The notes beneath the pieces were generated by a model. That model searched no databases. It worked only from the letters and a program-made list of their open reading frames with translations, and was not told where the DNA came from. From assembly GCA_964607575.1 (NCBI GenBank), contig CAZSLS010000216.1, positions 1 to 11,359 of the forward strand: a stretch of DNA of 11,359 nt. The letters are read 5' to 3'. This DNA is from BS750m-G57 sp964607575 (GTDB lineage: Bacteria > Planctomycetota > Phycisphaerae > SM23-33). Shown here piece after piece: positions 1 through 7,281 of this stretch. The stretch's first letter is position 1. Every line of letters begins with the position of its first letter. The position numbers were made by a program, and so were the translations under genes.

Positions 1-84
1 ACTACATTAGAAGAAACCATTAGAAAACCTGGTGGTAAATGGCGCAGTAATCTGATAGATTATCGAGTGGTCAGACCCGTCTGA
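1..84 (+). CDS. Putative 3' end of an upstream gene (partial)
   Basis: Frame 1 is open from the first base of the window to a TGA at 82-84, giving 27 codons that end in ...NLIDYRVVRPV. The other two forward frames meet stops within the first 21 bases. The composition looks protein-like, but 27 codons are too few to assign a family. If real, this gene ends 22 bases before nqrA and could be part of the same transcript. It is less GC-rich than the genes that follow. Confidence 0.4.
   Translation, partial: TTLEETIRKPGGKWRSNLIDYRVVRPV
71..84. repeat. Small perfect inverted repeat ahead of nqrA
   Basis: TCAGAC-CC-GTCTGA has 6-base arms and a 2-base centre. It sits 22 bases before the nqrA start and overlaps the putative stop codon of the upstream gene. 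It could be an operator or a weak hairpin. No T-tract follows, so it is not a classic terminator. The nqrA ribosome binding site AGGAG (91-95) lies just downstream. Confidence 0.35.
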
Positions 85-106
85 TCGCACAGGAGAAGAA
101 ACTGGC

Positions 107-1543
107 ATGAAGCCAAGAGGCGGTTACAACGTGAATCTCATCGGCGGTCCTGCTACGACCGTCGAAAAACTCGCGCCGCCCGAAAAGCTATGTATCCCCT
201 TACACAGCAAGAACTTGAACTTCACCGAACTCCGCGTCTCCGATGGCGACAGCGTAACCAGCGGTCAGACGCTCGCGGTTGATCCCGAGGCTTTCTCGGT
301 CCCCCTGCTGGCGTCCTGCGGCGGGACGGTGAAGCTTTCGCAACTTGACGGGCACATCGTCATCGAGAATCTCAGTTGCCCGCCCGACCCGACGGACGAT
401 CCTGATGTCCCCGCACACGTGTCATACGATCCGAGTCAGGTCGCCGAGAAATGCCGCAAACTCCTGGACCTCGGAGCGTGGCAGTTTGTGAGCAACGCCC
501 GAACGCAGCGTGTGGCGGACCCCCAGGGCACGCCCAGTGCCGTGATCGTCTCGACGGTACACCTCGAACCGTTCGTCGCAAGGGGCAGTGCAATATGTGC
601 CGACAATGTCAACGAACTTGTCCGCGGTCTGGAACATCTCCAGTCGCTGCTCGAATATCAGGCGATTCACCTGGTCCTGCCCAATGTGGAACTCGAGTTG
701 GCCCAAAATATCCAGGAGATCATCCGCGGACACGCCTGGTTGAAACTTTCCGAAGTGCCCCTGCAGATGCGATATCCCTTCGATAATCAAACGCTGCTCG
801 CCAGGCATCTGGGCCTGTTTGTCGAGGGCGACGAAACCGTCTGGTATCTTCCCGTGGAGGGCGTGATCGCCTTCGACGGCGCACTGACATACGGCCGCCC
901 CTGCACAAACCGAATAATTTCCCTGGCCGGTCCGGCGGTAAAAGAGCCAACGCACCTGGAAGTCCGGGTGGGCTACCCGATCGACAAGCTCCTCGCCGGA
1001 CGCCTGGAACCCGCCGACAACGTGCGAGTGGTCAATGGCGGTATTCTCACGGGCAGGGAAATCACTGAAGATCAGGCGGGGATCGATGTCGAATGCTCCG
1101 GTCTGACCGCCCTGGAAGAGCCCACCGTACGCGAGATGTTCGGATGGCTCCGCCCCGGTGGCGACAGGCGATCTTACAGCAAGTGCTTCACCAGCTCCCT
1201 TAAGGGTGAGTTTGCAGAGAGGCTCAGCACGTCGCTTCGCGGCGAAGGGCGTCCCTGCGTAGCCTGCGGTCAGTGCGTCAGCGTCTGCCCGGCGGGCATC
1301 ATGCCAAACGCTATACACAAATACCTCTTCAGCGACGAACTCGAACAGGCCCAAAGGATGAGGACAGACCTCTGCGTGGAATGCGGTTTGTGTTCGTATA
1401 TCTGTCCGTCAAAACTCGACCTGTACGACGAATTAGTCCGCGCCAAGGTGAGAATCGACGAAGAACTGGGCCCCCCTCCCGGTCAGCAGGAAGAGCAGGA
1501 AGAGCAAGCGACCGACGAGAGCCAACAGGAGGATGAGGCATGA
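107..1543 (+). CDS. nqrA: Na+-NQR subunit A, RnfC-like form with two [4Fe-4S] motifs
   Basis: First subunit of the sodium-pumping NADH:quinone oxidoreductase, a peripheral cytoplasmic subunit involved in quinone reduction in known complexes. Residues about 1-90 form the lipoyl-like N-terminal domain shared by NqrA and RnfC. Residues 252-360 carry NqrA-type blocks, including VIAFDGALTYGRPCTNRIISLAGP and the FGW-P stretch at 345-350, shared with Vibrio-type NqrA as I recall it. RnfC's glycine-rich nucleotide motif (GIGGATFPT) is not seen. The C-terminus carries two complete cysteine motifs, C384-x2-C387-x2-C390-x3-C394-P and C423-x2-C426-x2-C429-x3-C433-P, as in RnfC. In ordinary NqrA only a remnant (LCTYVCPGK) survives. 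An acidic, Gln/Glu-rich tail follows (455-478). The ATG has AGGAG at 91-95. The stop overlaps nqrB by ATGA. Could be named rnfC by domain tools, but its operon is NQR. Confidence 0.85.
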   Translation: MKPRGGYNVNLIGGPATTVEKLAPPEKLCIPLHSKNLNFTELRVSDGDSVTSGQTLAVDPEAFSVPLLASCGGTVKLSQLDGHIVIENLSCPPDPTDDPDVPAHVSYDPSQVAEKCRKLLDLGAWQFVSNARTQRVADPQGTPSAVIVSTVHLEPFVARGSAICADNVNELVRGLEHLQSLLEYQAIHLVLPNVELELAQNIQEIIRGHAWLKLSEVPLQMRYPFDNQTLLARHLGLFVEGDETVWYLPVEGVIAFDGALTYGRPCTNRIISLAGPAVKEPTHLEVRVGYPIDKLLAGRLEPADNVRVVNGGILTGREITEDQAGIDVECSGLTALEEPTVREMFGWLRPGGDRRSYSKCFTSSLKGEFAERLSTSLRGEGRPCVACGQCVSVCPAGIMPNAIHKYLFSDELEQAQRMRTDLCVECGLCSYICPSKLDLYDELVRAKVRIDEELGPPPGQQEEQEEQATDESQQEDEA

Positions 1544-2607
1544 AGTGGCTGGCCAACCTCCTGGACAAAGCCCGTCCGACATTCCAGAAGGGCGGATCGC
1601 TTGGCGCATTCAAACCGCTATTCGACGCGATCGACGCGTTCATGTTCAACCCCCTGACCCAGGCCAAGCTTGCCCCCCACGCACGCGATCCGCTGGACGT
1701 GAAGCGTTACATGTCGATGGTCATCATCGCATTGCTCCCGGCGACGTTCGCGTCATTCTACTTCTTCGGTTGGCGAATGCTACCGATGATCATGGTCTCA
1801 TACATCGCCGGCGGAACGGTGGAAGTAATCTTTGCGATGATTCGCAAAGAGGAGATCAACGAGGGCTTCCTCGTAACGGGGTTGTTGTTCCCGCTGATAT
1901 TACCACCGGGCCTGCCATTGTGGATGGTGGCAGTCGGCGTGATGTTCGGGGTTCTGGTGGGCAAAGAGATATTCGGCGGGACCGGGCGGAACCTGTTCAA
2001 CCCCGCACTCATCGGAAGGTGCTTCCTGTTCTTAAGCCACGGTCTGGTCATGGGTAATAGCTGGATCGAACCGGGCCGGGAGTGGTACGGGCGGTTCGGT
2101 GATTACGCCACCGCGCCGGTCGATGCGGTATCGCAAGCCACTCCGCTGGCGGATAAAACACTCGCGCCCCTCAGCAACCTGTTCTTCGGGAATGTCTCCG
2201 GGTGTGCGGGCGAGACGTCGGCATTGGCGCTCATTCTGGGCGGTGTACTCCTGTTATTCTTCGGAGTGGCGAATTGGCGGACGGTTGTTTCCATACTGGT
2301 GAGTTTCGGCGTCATGACCGCCGTGTTTGCCGGTGGAGATATGCATTTGGTGGTGTGGCATTACCTGGCGGGCGGACTCCTGCTCGGAACGTTCTTCATG
2401 GCGACCGATCCGGTGTCAAGCCCTATAACCAACGGCGGGAAGTTTGTCTATGGCGCCCTGATCGGTGTAGCAACCGCACTGATACGATTCAAGGGTTCGT
2501 TCGCTGAAGGAATGATGTTCGCGATACTTGTGGGCAATATGTTCGCCCCGATAATCGACGAAGTGTTCATTGCACTACATGTAAGGGGGCTGCGTAATGA
2601 AAAGTAA
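1540..2607 (+). CDS. nqrB: Na+-NQR subunit B, membrane flavin subunit
   Basis: Integral membrane subunit that carries covalent FMN and forms part of the Na+ path and quinone site in known NQR. Length is 355 residues against about 415 in Vibrio, so some loops are shorter. NqrB hallmarks are HARDPLDVKR (47-56), INEGF (106-110), ILPPGLPLW (120-128) and GKEIFGGTGRNLFNPAL (141-157). The covalent FMN threonine is expected at T201 in S198-Q-A-T201, where the usual motif is SGAT, so the glycine is replaced by glutamine. D340 near the C-terminus (FAPIIDEV) aligns with Vibrio NqrB D397, and E108 with E144, both implicated in Na+ transport. Several hydrophobic helices span 55-340. The start is set by AGGAGG at 1528-1533 and the ATGA overlap with nqrA. 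The end overlaps nqrC by 11 bases. Confidence 0.95.
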   Translation: MKWLANLLDKARPTFQKGGSLGAFKPLFDAIDAFMFNPLTQAKLAPHARDPLDVKRYMSMVIIALLPATFASFYFFGWRMLPMIMVSYIAGGTVEVIFAMIRKEEINEGFLVTGLLFPLILPPGLPLWMVAVGVMFGVLVGKEIFGGTGRNLFNPALIGRCFLFLSHGLVMGNSWIEPGREWYGRFGDYATAPVDAVSQATPLADKTLAPLSNLFFGNVSGCAGETSALALILGGVLLLFFGVANWRTVVSILVSFGVMTAVFAGGDMHLVVWHYLAGGLLLGTFFMATDPVSSPITNGGKFVYGALIGVATALIRFKGSFAEGMMFAILVGNMFAPIIDEVFIALHVRGLRNEK

Positions 2608-3250
2608 CTTCTACACGATCGCATACGCCGCAGTGCTCGGATTGGTCTGCGCAACGGCCCTTACGGCGGTACATGCGTTGACAGAAGAAGCGTACAAGAA
2701 CAACAAGGCCGCCAAGAAGGCCCGAGATATCATGATGGTTCTTGATATTCCCTTCGACGCAAACGCATCTGCCAAAGAGATCGTCGAGATTCAAGAACGG
2801 AAAGTCAATGAGGATAAGACATTGGCCGGTACCCTCGGTGTCACAGGCGTCTATTCCAGCGGCGAGGCCGAAAAACGGCTTTGGGCGATAGAGTTCGAAG
2901 GCGAGGGGATGTGGAAACCGATCAAAGGCCTGCTTTGCCTCAAGAACGACATGAAGACAATACACGGCGTCACGTTCTACGAGCAGGAAGAGACCCCCGG
3001 TCTGGGCGCTAGAATAACCGAACCGCTCTTCATGGACGGATTCCGAGGGAAAACCATATACGACAGTTCCGGCGAGGCTCGAATACGCATCATGCCGAAA
3101 GGAACACATTCCGGAAACAACGAGATCGACGCGGTGTCCGGAGCCTCAATAACAAGCGGCAAGGTCGAGGACATGCTTAACGAGCTTATCGAAAAGATTG
3201 ACAGGGCCCGAGACGCAGGAAAACTGCCGGAGGTGCCAGATGGCCGATAG
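2597..3250 (+). CDS. nqrC: Na+-NQR subunit C, covalent FMN subunit
   Basis: Membrane-anchored, extracytoplasmic flavoprotein that passes electrons between the membrane Fe-S centre and NqrB. One N-terminal helix (about 5-27) is followed by a soluble FMN_bind domain. NqrC-type residues include W106-KPIKGLL, the GVTFYEQEETPGLGA stretch (124-138), and the flavin motif S181-G-A-S-I-T186-S. T186 matches the threonine that binds FMN by a phosphoester bond in Vibrio (T225). The WKPIKG and FYE-ETPGLG blocks favour NqrC over RnfG. Length is 217 residues, a little below the usual 250 or so. The ATG overlaps the nqrB end by 11 bases, with AGGGGG about 8 bases upstream. The stop overlaps the nqrD start by 11 bases, which suggests coupled translation. 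Confidence 0.94.
   Translation: MKSNFYTIAYAAVLGLVCATALTAVHALTEEAYKNNKAAKKARDIMMVLDIPFDANASAKEIVEIQERKVNEDKTLAGTLGVTGVYSSGEAEKRLWAIEFEGEGMWKPIKGLLCLKNDMKTIHGVTFYEQEETPGLGARITEPLFMDGFRGKTIYDSSGEARIRIMPKGTHSGNNEIDAVSGASITSGKVEDMLNELIEKIDRARDAGKLPEVPDGR
3229..3233 (+). promoter_or_regulatory. Ribosome binding site that decides the nqrD start
   Basis: GGAGG lies six bases before the ATG at 3240, inside the last codons of nqrC. An in-frame ATG at 3198 would add 14 residues and give a long overlap with nqrC, but it has no comparable site. The start at 3240 is therefore preferred. Confidence 0.7.
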
Positions 3251-3905
3251 CTCCCCGCAGATCGGCGGTTGCACGGGCGGTATCTGCTGCGGTAAAGGTA
3301 AAGAGACCTTCAAGGCCGGCTTGTGGGTACTCAATCCCGTCGCCATTCAGGTTCTGGGCGTCTGCTCGGCGCTGGCGGTGACCACCACGCTGATGAACTC
3401 GCTGGTGATGAGTATCGCCCTGACGTTCGTGTGTGTCGGGTCGAACCTCTTTGTCTCGCTGCTGCGAGATGTAACGCCCCGCCGGATCAGGATGATCGCG
3501 GAAGTCGCGATTATCGCGACGTTCGTAATCATATTCGACCTGCTGCTGAAGGCGTACTACTTCGAGATGTCCTTACAACTGGGCCCGTACGTGGGCCTGA
3601 TCATCACAAACTGCATCGTCATGGGGCGGGCCGAAGCCTTCGCTCTGCAAAACCCGCCGACAGTATCGATGCTCGACGGTTTCGCCAACGGGCTGGGCTA
3701 CACGGTAGTCCTCTGCTCGGTAGGCTTCTTCCGCGAGTTGCTGGGTTCGGGACAGTTGTTCGGATACACGGTTCTCCCCAACTGGTACCCGCAGAATGGT
3801 CTGATGATAGTGGCACCGGGCGCCTTTATCACGCTGGGATTCCTGATCGCGCTTTACAACAAACTCAGCGGCGCTAACGATCCGGACAAGGAGACCGCGC
3901 CATGA
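3240..3905 (+). CDS. nqrD: Na+-NQR subunit D, membrane subunit
   Basis: Hydrophobic subunit that pairs with NqrE. In known structures their conserved membrane cysteines hold a shared [2Fe-2S] centre. With the start at 3240 the protein has 221 residues. C42 in GVCSALAV and C125 in IITNCIVMGRAEAF are the expected cluster ligands. D146 (MLDGFANGLGY) aligns with Vibrio NqrD D133, implicated in Na+ uptake. NPVAIQVLG, SNLFVSL and FFRELLGSG are family blocks that favour NqrD over RnfE. Six hydrophobic segments are expected over 30-207. Before the family core lies a short extension with three cysteines (C11, C16, C17), which I do not recall from ordinary NqrD. It overlaps nqrC by 11 bases and nqrE by 4. 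Confidence 0.94.
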   Translation: MADSSPQIGGCTGGICCGKGKETFKAGLWVLNPVAIQVLGVCSALAVTTTLMNSLVMSIALTFVCVGSNLFVSLLRDVTPRRIRMIAEVAIIATFVIIFDLLLKAYYFEMSLQLGPYVGLIITNCIVMGRAEAFALQNPPTVSMLDGFANGLGYTVVLCSVGFFRELLGSGQLFGYTVLPNWYPQNGLMIVAPGAFITLGFLIALYNKLSGANDPDKETAP

Positions 3906-4489
3906 GCGATGTATCACCTTGGGCAATCCTGATCGCCTCGATCTTCACCAGCAATCTTCTGCTGGTTAACTTCTTGGGTATGTGTTCGTTTTTGGCCTGT
4001 TCCCGACAGGTGGGCACGGCGCTGGGGCTCGGGACGGCGGTAGTGTTCGTGATGATCTGCACCGCGGCGATCAACTGGTGCATATACACTTACGCTCTGG
4101 TCCCCCTGGGGATAGAGCATCTTTGGTTCATTATCGCCATCGCGGTGATCGCAGCGTTCGTGCAGTTCGTAGAGATGTTTGTCGAGCGATTCAGTCCGAC
4201 ACTGTACCACGCGCTGGGTATCTTCCTTCCACTGATCACCGTCAACTGCGCGATCCTGGGCGCTTCGCTGCTGATGATCACGAGGCATTACGGATTCGTG
4301 CAGTCGGTGGCTTTCGGGTTCGGCGGCGGGCTCGGTTGGATGCTGGCGATCGTGTTGATCGCCGGGCTCAGGCAGAAGATGACTTACAGCCACGTCCCCA
4401 GACCGTTCAAAGGCGTAGCGATCGTTATGGTAATCACCGGGATCATGGCGATGATCTTCATAGGCTTCGCGGGAATGGTCAAGATCTGA
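3902..4489 (+). CDS. nqrE: Na+-NQR subunit E, membrane subunit
   Basis: Inverted-topology partner of NqrD that contributes the other two ligands of the membrane [2Fe-2S] centre. C28 (NFLGMCSFLA) and C116 (LITVNCAILGA) are the expected ligands. E91 (VQFVEMFVERFSP) aligns with Vibrio NqrE E95, an acidic residue implicated in Na+ transport. YHALGIFLPLITVNC, FGGGLGWMLAIV and the YS-VP block near 162-166 are NqrE signatures. Length is 195 residues, normal for the family. The ATG overlaps the nqrD stop (ATGA) and AAGGAG precedes it. nqrF follows after 12 bases. Extra cysteines at 33, 53 and 60 lie in or near helices and have no assigned role. Confidence 0.95.
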   Translation: MSDVSPWAILIASIFTSNLLLVNFLGMCSFLACSRQVGTALGLGTAVVFVMICTAAINWCIYTYALVPLGIEHLWFIIAIAVIAAFVQFVEMFVERFSPTLYHALGIFLPLITVNCAILGASLLMITRHYGFVQSVAFGFGGGLGWMLAIVLIAGLRQKMTYSHVPRPFKGVAIVMVITGIMAMIFIGFAGMVKI

Positions 4490-4501
4490 CGGATAGCATT
4501 C

Positions 4502-5593
4502 ATGATATTTCTCTGGTCAATACTGGTTCTGATTCTGCTGGTCGTCGGGCTCGCGGTGCTGCTTACCGTCGCCGAGAGCGTGCTGGTCAATTACGGCGTC
4601 TGCGTGATCGACGTCAACGCCGGCGAGAAGTCGCTCGAGATCGACGGAGGCCAATCGCTGCTTTCGGGCCTGATCGAATCGAAGATATTCATCCCGTCGG
4701 CATGCGGCGGGCAGGGAACCTGCGGATTCTGCAAGATCGAGGTGCTCGACGGCGGCGGACCGATCCTGCCCACCGAAACGCCATACATCACCAGGATCGA
4801 GAAACGCGACGGGGTGCGACTCGCCTGCCAGGTCAAGATCAGAGAAGATATCAAGGTCAAGATACCAGAGGACCTGCTGAACGTAAAACTCTTCACCTCC
4901 ACCGTCAAGAGTACCACCGAAATGACGGGCGATATCAAGGAAATACGCTTCAGCCTGATCGAACCGGCTGAAATATTCTCGCGCACGGGCCAGTACGTCC
5001 AGATCCAGGCCCCCTCCCCTGACGGTCCGGTCTTCCGAGCGTATTCAATCAGCTCGGCAGTATATGAAACCAACGAAGTCGAACTGGTGGTCCGCCTGAT
5101 ACCCGGCGGTATAGGTTCGACGTATCTCCATAATCTCGAGGTCGGTGATACAGTCCAATTCACCGGACCCTACGGCGACTTCATCCTGGACGAAGATCCC
5201 GAGTGCGAACTGATTTGCGTGGGCGGCGGGGCCGGTATGGCGCCAATGAAGAACATCCTTTTTTCGATCTACCGCGAGCAGCCCGACCGGACGTGCTGGT
5301 TGTTCTTCGGTTGCCGGGCCAAAGAAGATGTCTTCTATATCGAGATGTACGAAGAACTTGCCAAGAAGCATCCGAATTTCCACGTGGTCTACGGGCTTTC
5401 AGAGCCTAAAGACGACGATGACTGGGATGGTGAAACCGGTTTCATCCATTTATCTCTCGACAAGATGATCGAACCGGGTGGCGACAAGCGCCAGGCTTTC
5501 CTGTGCGGTCCGCCCCCGATGATCGACGCGGTAACGCGCGTGCTTCAGGCCAAGGGGCTGGCCGACGATCGTATCTTCTACGATGAATTCTAG
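4502..5593 (+). CDS. nqrF: Na+-NQR subunit F, NADH-oxidising FAD/[2Fe-2S] subunit
   Basis: Electron entry subunit: oxidises NADH through FAD and passes electrons through a [2Fe-2S] ferredoxin domain. One N-terminal helix (about 3-24) anchors it. The plant-type ferredoxin domain has C68-x5-C74-x2-C77 and C109. The FAD domain has R179-A-Y-S182. The NAD-binding part has GGGAGMAPM (241-249) and CGPPPM (335-340), and the protein ends in the acidic-aromatic FYDEF. Length is 363 against about 407 in Vibrio. Most of the shortfall is the missing insertion before the RxYS motif that bacterial NqrF usually carries. The ATG has no strong ribosome binding site, and translation may depend on the 12-base proximity to nqrE. 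Its presence, with no rnfB, is the main reason to call the complex NQR. Confidence 0.95.
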   Translation: MIFLWSILVLILLVVGLAVLLTVAESVLVNYGVCVIDVNAGEKSLEIDGGQSLLSGLIESKIFIPSACGGQGTCGFCKIEVLDGGGPILPTETPYITRIEKRDGVRLACQVKIREDIKVKIPEDLLNVKLFTSTVKSTTEMTGDIKEIRFSLIEPAEIFSRTGQYVQIQAPSPDGPVFRAYSISSAVYETNEVELVVRLIPGGIGSTYLHNLEVGDTVQFTGPYGDFILDEDPECELICVGGGAGMAPMKNILFSIYREQPDRTCWLFFGCRAKEDVFYIEMYEELAKKHPNFHVVYGLSEPKDDDDWDGETGFIHLSLDKMIEPGGDKRQAFLCGPPPMIDAVTRVLQAKGLADDRIFYDEF

Positions 5594-5607
5594 ATCGGCG
5601 CAGGGCG

Positions 5608-5641
5608 GGGGTGCCTGCCCCGGTTCGCTGCAAAGCACCCC
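5608..5641 (+). terminator. Possible end-of-operon hairpin after nqrF
   Basis: GGGGTGC (5608-5614) and GCACCCC (5635-5641) are perfect complements around a 20-base loop, starting 14 bases after the nqrF stop. A short T-run (TATTTTT, 5655-5661) follows only 14 bases later, so a rho-independent terminator is possible but not typical. An alternative pairing, GGGG with CCCC around 5607-5621, also exists. Confidence 0.35.
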
Positions 5642-5672
5642 GGTCGCTTTGGCGTATTTTTGCGGCGTATTT

Positions 5673-5685
5673 CGAGAATTTCTCG
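5673..5685. repeat. Palindrome upstream of the sensor kinase
   Basis: CGAGAA-T-TTCTCG has perfect 6-base arms around one base, about 100 bases before the kinase start and about 20 bases before the TATAAG at 5706. Its size and position would suit an operator. The AT/GC pattern is short enough that chance is possible. Confidence 0.3.
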
Positions 5686-5787
5686 TATGAGACTCCGGTT
5701 CAGGGTATAAGAGTAGTCAAGCTATCGACTTTTCGGAGTAGCCCAACTCGCGAGAACCTCGAGAACCTGAACAGCGAACTACTTGTG

Positions 5788-7281
5788 ATGACTGACGATA
5801 TCCAGACCGAGTCGACCCGTTACGAACTTCCGCTCGCCCCGATCGGCAGCAGCGATGAAGAGCAGCGGCATAACGTCGAAGGAACGCCCGCCTCGGAGGA
5901 AACCCTCGCCGCGAACGCACTGTGGTTCTGCCGCCTCCGCTGGGTCATTATCGCCATGTTGGCGGGATTCGGCGTATTCACTCTGCTCGGGAAACTGCCC
6001 GCGAACCTCGGTCTGAGGCCCGGCGCAATCTGGGCGTTCGTCTGCGCGGGTATACTTGTGGTGTGTAATGTCGCGTACCTGATTCACCTCCGCCATATCG
6101 CTAATTCACCCAAGCGCCATGCCGCCCAGGCGAACCTCTGGATGCAGATAGTCCTGGACCTGCTGGTGCTTACGGGAGTCGTGCATTTTATCGGAAGCCT
6201 CGAGACGCACATGGCCGACGTGTATCTCTTCCACATCGTCCTGTCGTGCATTTTCTTCACTCCACGTCAGAGTTCCATAGTAACGCTGCTGGCGTGCGTG
6301 TTGTTTCTGTTGTGCGTTCTGGCCGAGTTGACAGGAGTCATTCCCGCCTCGCAACTTCACATTAACACCGGGGTCCGAAAGAGTATCGAAGCATCCAGAG
6401 GCGAGGTGCTCATGGTACTCGGTTCGGTCTGGGGGATTCTGATAGCCGTATGGTACCTCGCTTCCCACTTTGCCGCCAAGCTGCGCCAACACGAACATGA
6501 CCTGGCGGAAACCAATATCCGCCTGGTTGCGGCGCAGAAGGAACGCACCAGGCATATGATGCATACGGCCCACGAGCTCAAGACTCCGTGTGCGGCGATT
6601 TACGCCAACGCGCGCGTCCTGATCGACGGATACTGCGGCGACTTGCCCGACGAGGCACTGGGCGTATTGCAGAGGATTGCGCACAGGTGTCTGGGCCTGG
6701 CTTCGCAGATACAGGACATGCTGCGCCTGGCAAATTTGAGATCGGAGGGCGGTCCAATATCCAAGCCCGAAACTTTCAACGTCGCCGAACCGCTGCAATG
6801 GTGCATCGAGCAGGTCTTGCCCGCCGCCGGGCAGAGGAACGTTACCCTCGAAACGGACATCCGACCGGTATTAACCAACTGCGTCGAAGATCATCTCAAG
6901 ATGTTCTTCCTGAACCTGGTGTCCAACGCGGTGAACTACTCCCACGAAGGCGGAAGGGTCCACGTCACCTGCAACCTCGGGGCGGACAAGCGCCCGCACG
7001 TCACCGTCAGCGACGAGGGGATAGGTATAGCGCAGGAAAAACTTCCTCATATCTTTGAAGAATACTATCGAACCACTGACGCCGCCCAACACAACCGCGG
7101 TTCCTCAGGGCTGGGGCTGGCGATCGTCCAGCAGATAGCCCAGGAGCACCGCATCGCTCTGACCGTGGAAAGCCGCCCCGGAAAAGGAACTCTCTTCCAT
7201 GCCATTTTACCACCGGAAGACACCGCAACCATACAAGCCATAACCAAGGAGACCCACAATGGCCAACATACTGGTAGTTGA
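5788..7281 (+). CDS. Membrane sensor histidine kinase
   Basis: Sensor kinase of a two-component system, 497 residues from the ATG at 5788. After a polar N-terminus (1-50) come about five to six hydrophobic segments: 51-70, 80-101, 117-136, 145-182 (one or two helices) and 206-226. There is no evident extracytoplasmic sensor domain and no HAMP. A short linker leads to the H-box (A261-HELKTP) with phospho-acceptor H262. The ATPase domain shows an N-box (NLVSNAVNYS, N380), G1 (SDEGIGI, D409), an F-box (HIFEEYYR) and G2 (GSSGLGLAIV, 438-447). With no periplasmic domain, the stimulus is likely sensed in or at the membrane. The start lacks a good ribosome binding site; an upstream GTG at 5611 would add 59 residues that do not look like a protein. 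It overlaps the regulator gene by 23 bases. Confidence 0.9.
   Translation: MTDDIQTESTRYELPLAPIGSSDEEQRHNVEGTPASEETLAANALWFCRLRWVIIAMLAGFGVFTLLGKLPANLGLRPGAIWAFVCAGILVVCNVAYLIHLRHIANSPKRHAAQANLWMQIVLDLLVLTGVVHFIGSLETHMADVYLFHIVLSCIFFTPRQSSIVTLLACVLFLLCVLAELTGVIPASQLHINTGVRKSIEASRGEVLMVLGSVWGILIAVWYLASHFAAKLRQHEHDLAETNIRLVAAQKERTRHMMHTAHELKTPCAAIYANARVLIDGYCGDLPDEALGVLQRIAHRCLGLASQIQDMLRLANLRSEGGPISKPETFNVAEPLQWCIEQVLPAAGQRNVTLETDIRPVLTNCVEDHLKMFFLNLVSNAVNYSHEGGRVHVTCNLGADKRPHVTVSDEGIGIAQEKLPHIFEEYYRTTDAAQHNRGSSGLGLAIVQQIAQEHRIALTVESRPGKGTLFHAILPPEDTATIQAITKETHNGQHTGS

Larger units (their letters stand above)
5594..5787. other. Spacer between nqrF and the sensor kinase
   Basis: No supported gene. 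The reading frame of the kinase stays open upstream to a GTG at 5611, but that part has no plausible ribosome binding site at its start and overlaps a GC-rich hairpin. The spacer holds an inverted repeat at 5608-5641, a 9-base direct repeat GGCGTATTT (5651-5659 and 5664-5672), a palindrome at 5673-5685, a TATAAG (5706-5711) that could be a -10 box without a clear -35, and a tandem GAGAACCT (5752-5759 and 5761-5768). Confidence 0.5.

Noticed and set aside
422..1354. Minus-strand open frame of 310 codons
   Set aside because: It lies wholly opposite nqrA, shows no recognisable motif, and is explained by GC-rich codon usage of the true gene.
3198..3239. Longer NqrD starting at the ATG at 3198
   Set aside because: It would overlap nqrC by 53 bases and lacks a ribosome binding site, while GGAGG is well placed for the ATG at 3240.
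3982..4971. Plus-strand open frame of 329 codons across nqrE and nqrF
   Set aside because: It runs in another frame through two well-supported genes, is rich in Arg, Gly and Asp as expected of a shifted frame, and has no family features.
107..5593. Calling the operon Rnf (rnfCDGEA)
   Set aside because: RnfB is missing and a complete NqrF is present. The B, C, D and E subunits carry NQR-type blocks such as INEGF, FYEQEETPGLGA and the NqrD/NqrE acidic residues. Only the Fe-S motifs of the first subunit are RnfC-like.
5611..5787. Extended N-terminus of the kinase from a GTG at 5611
   Set aside because: The start sits inside a GC-rich hairpin without a suitable ribosome binding site, and the added residues lack domain-like or membrane features.
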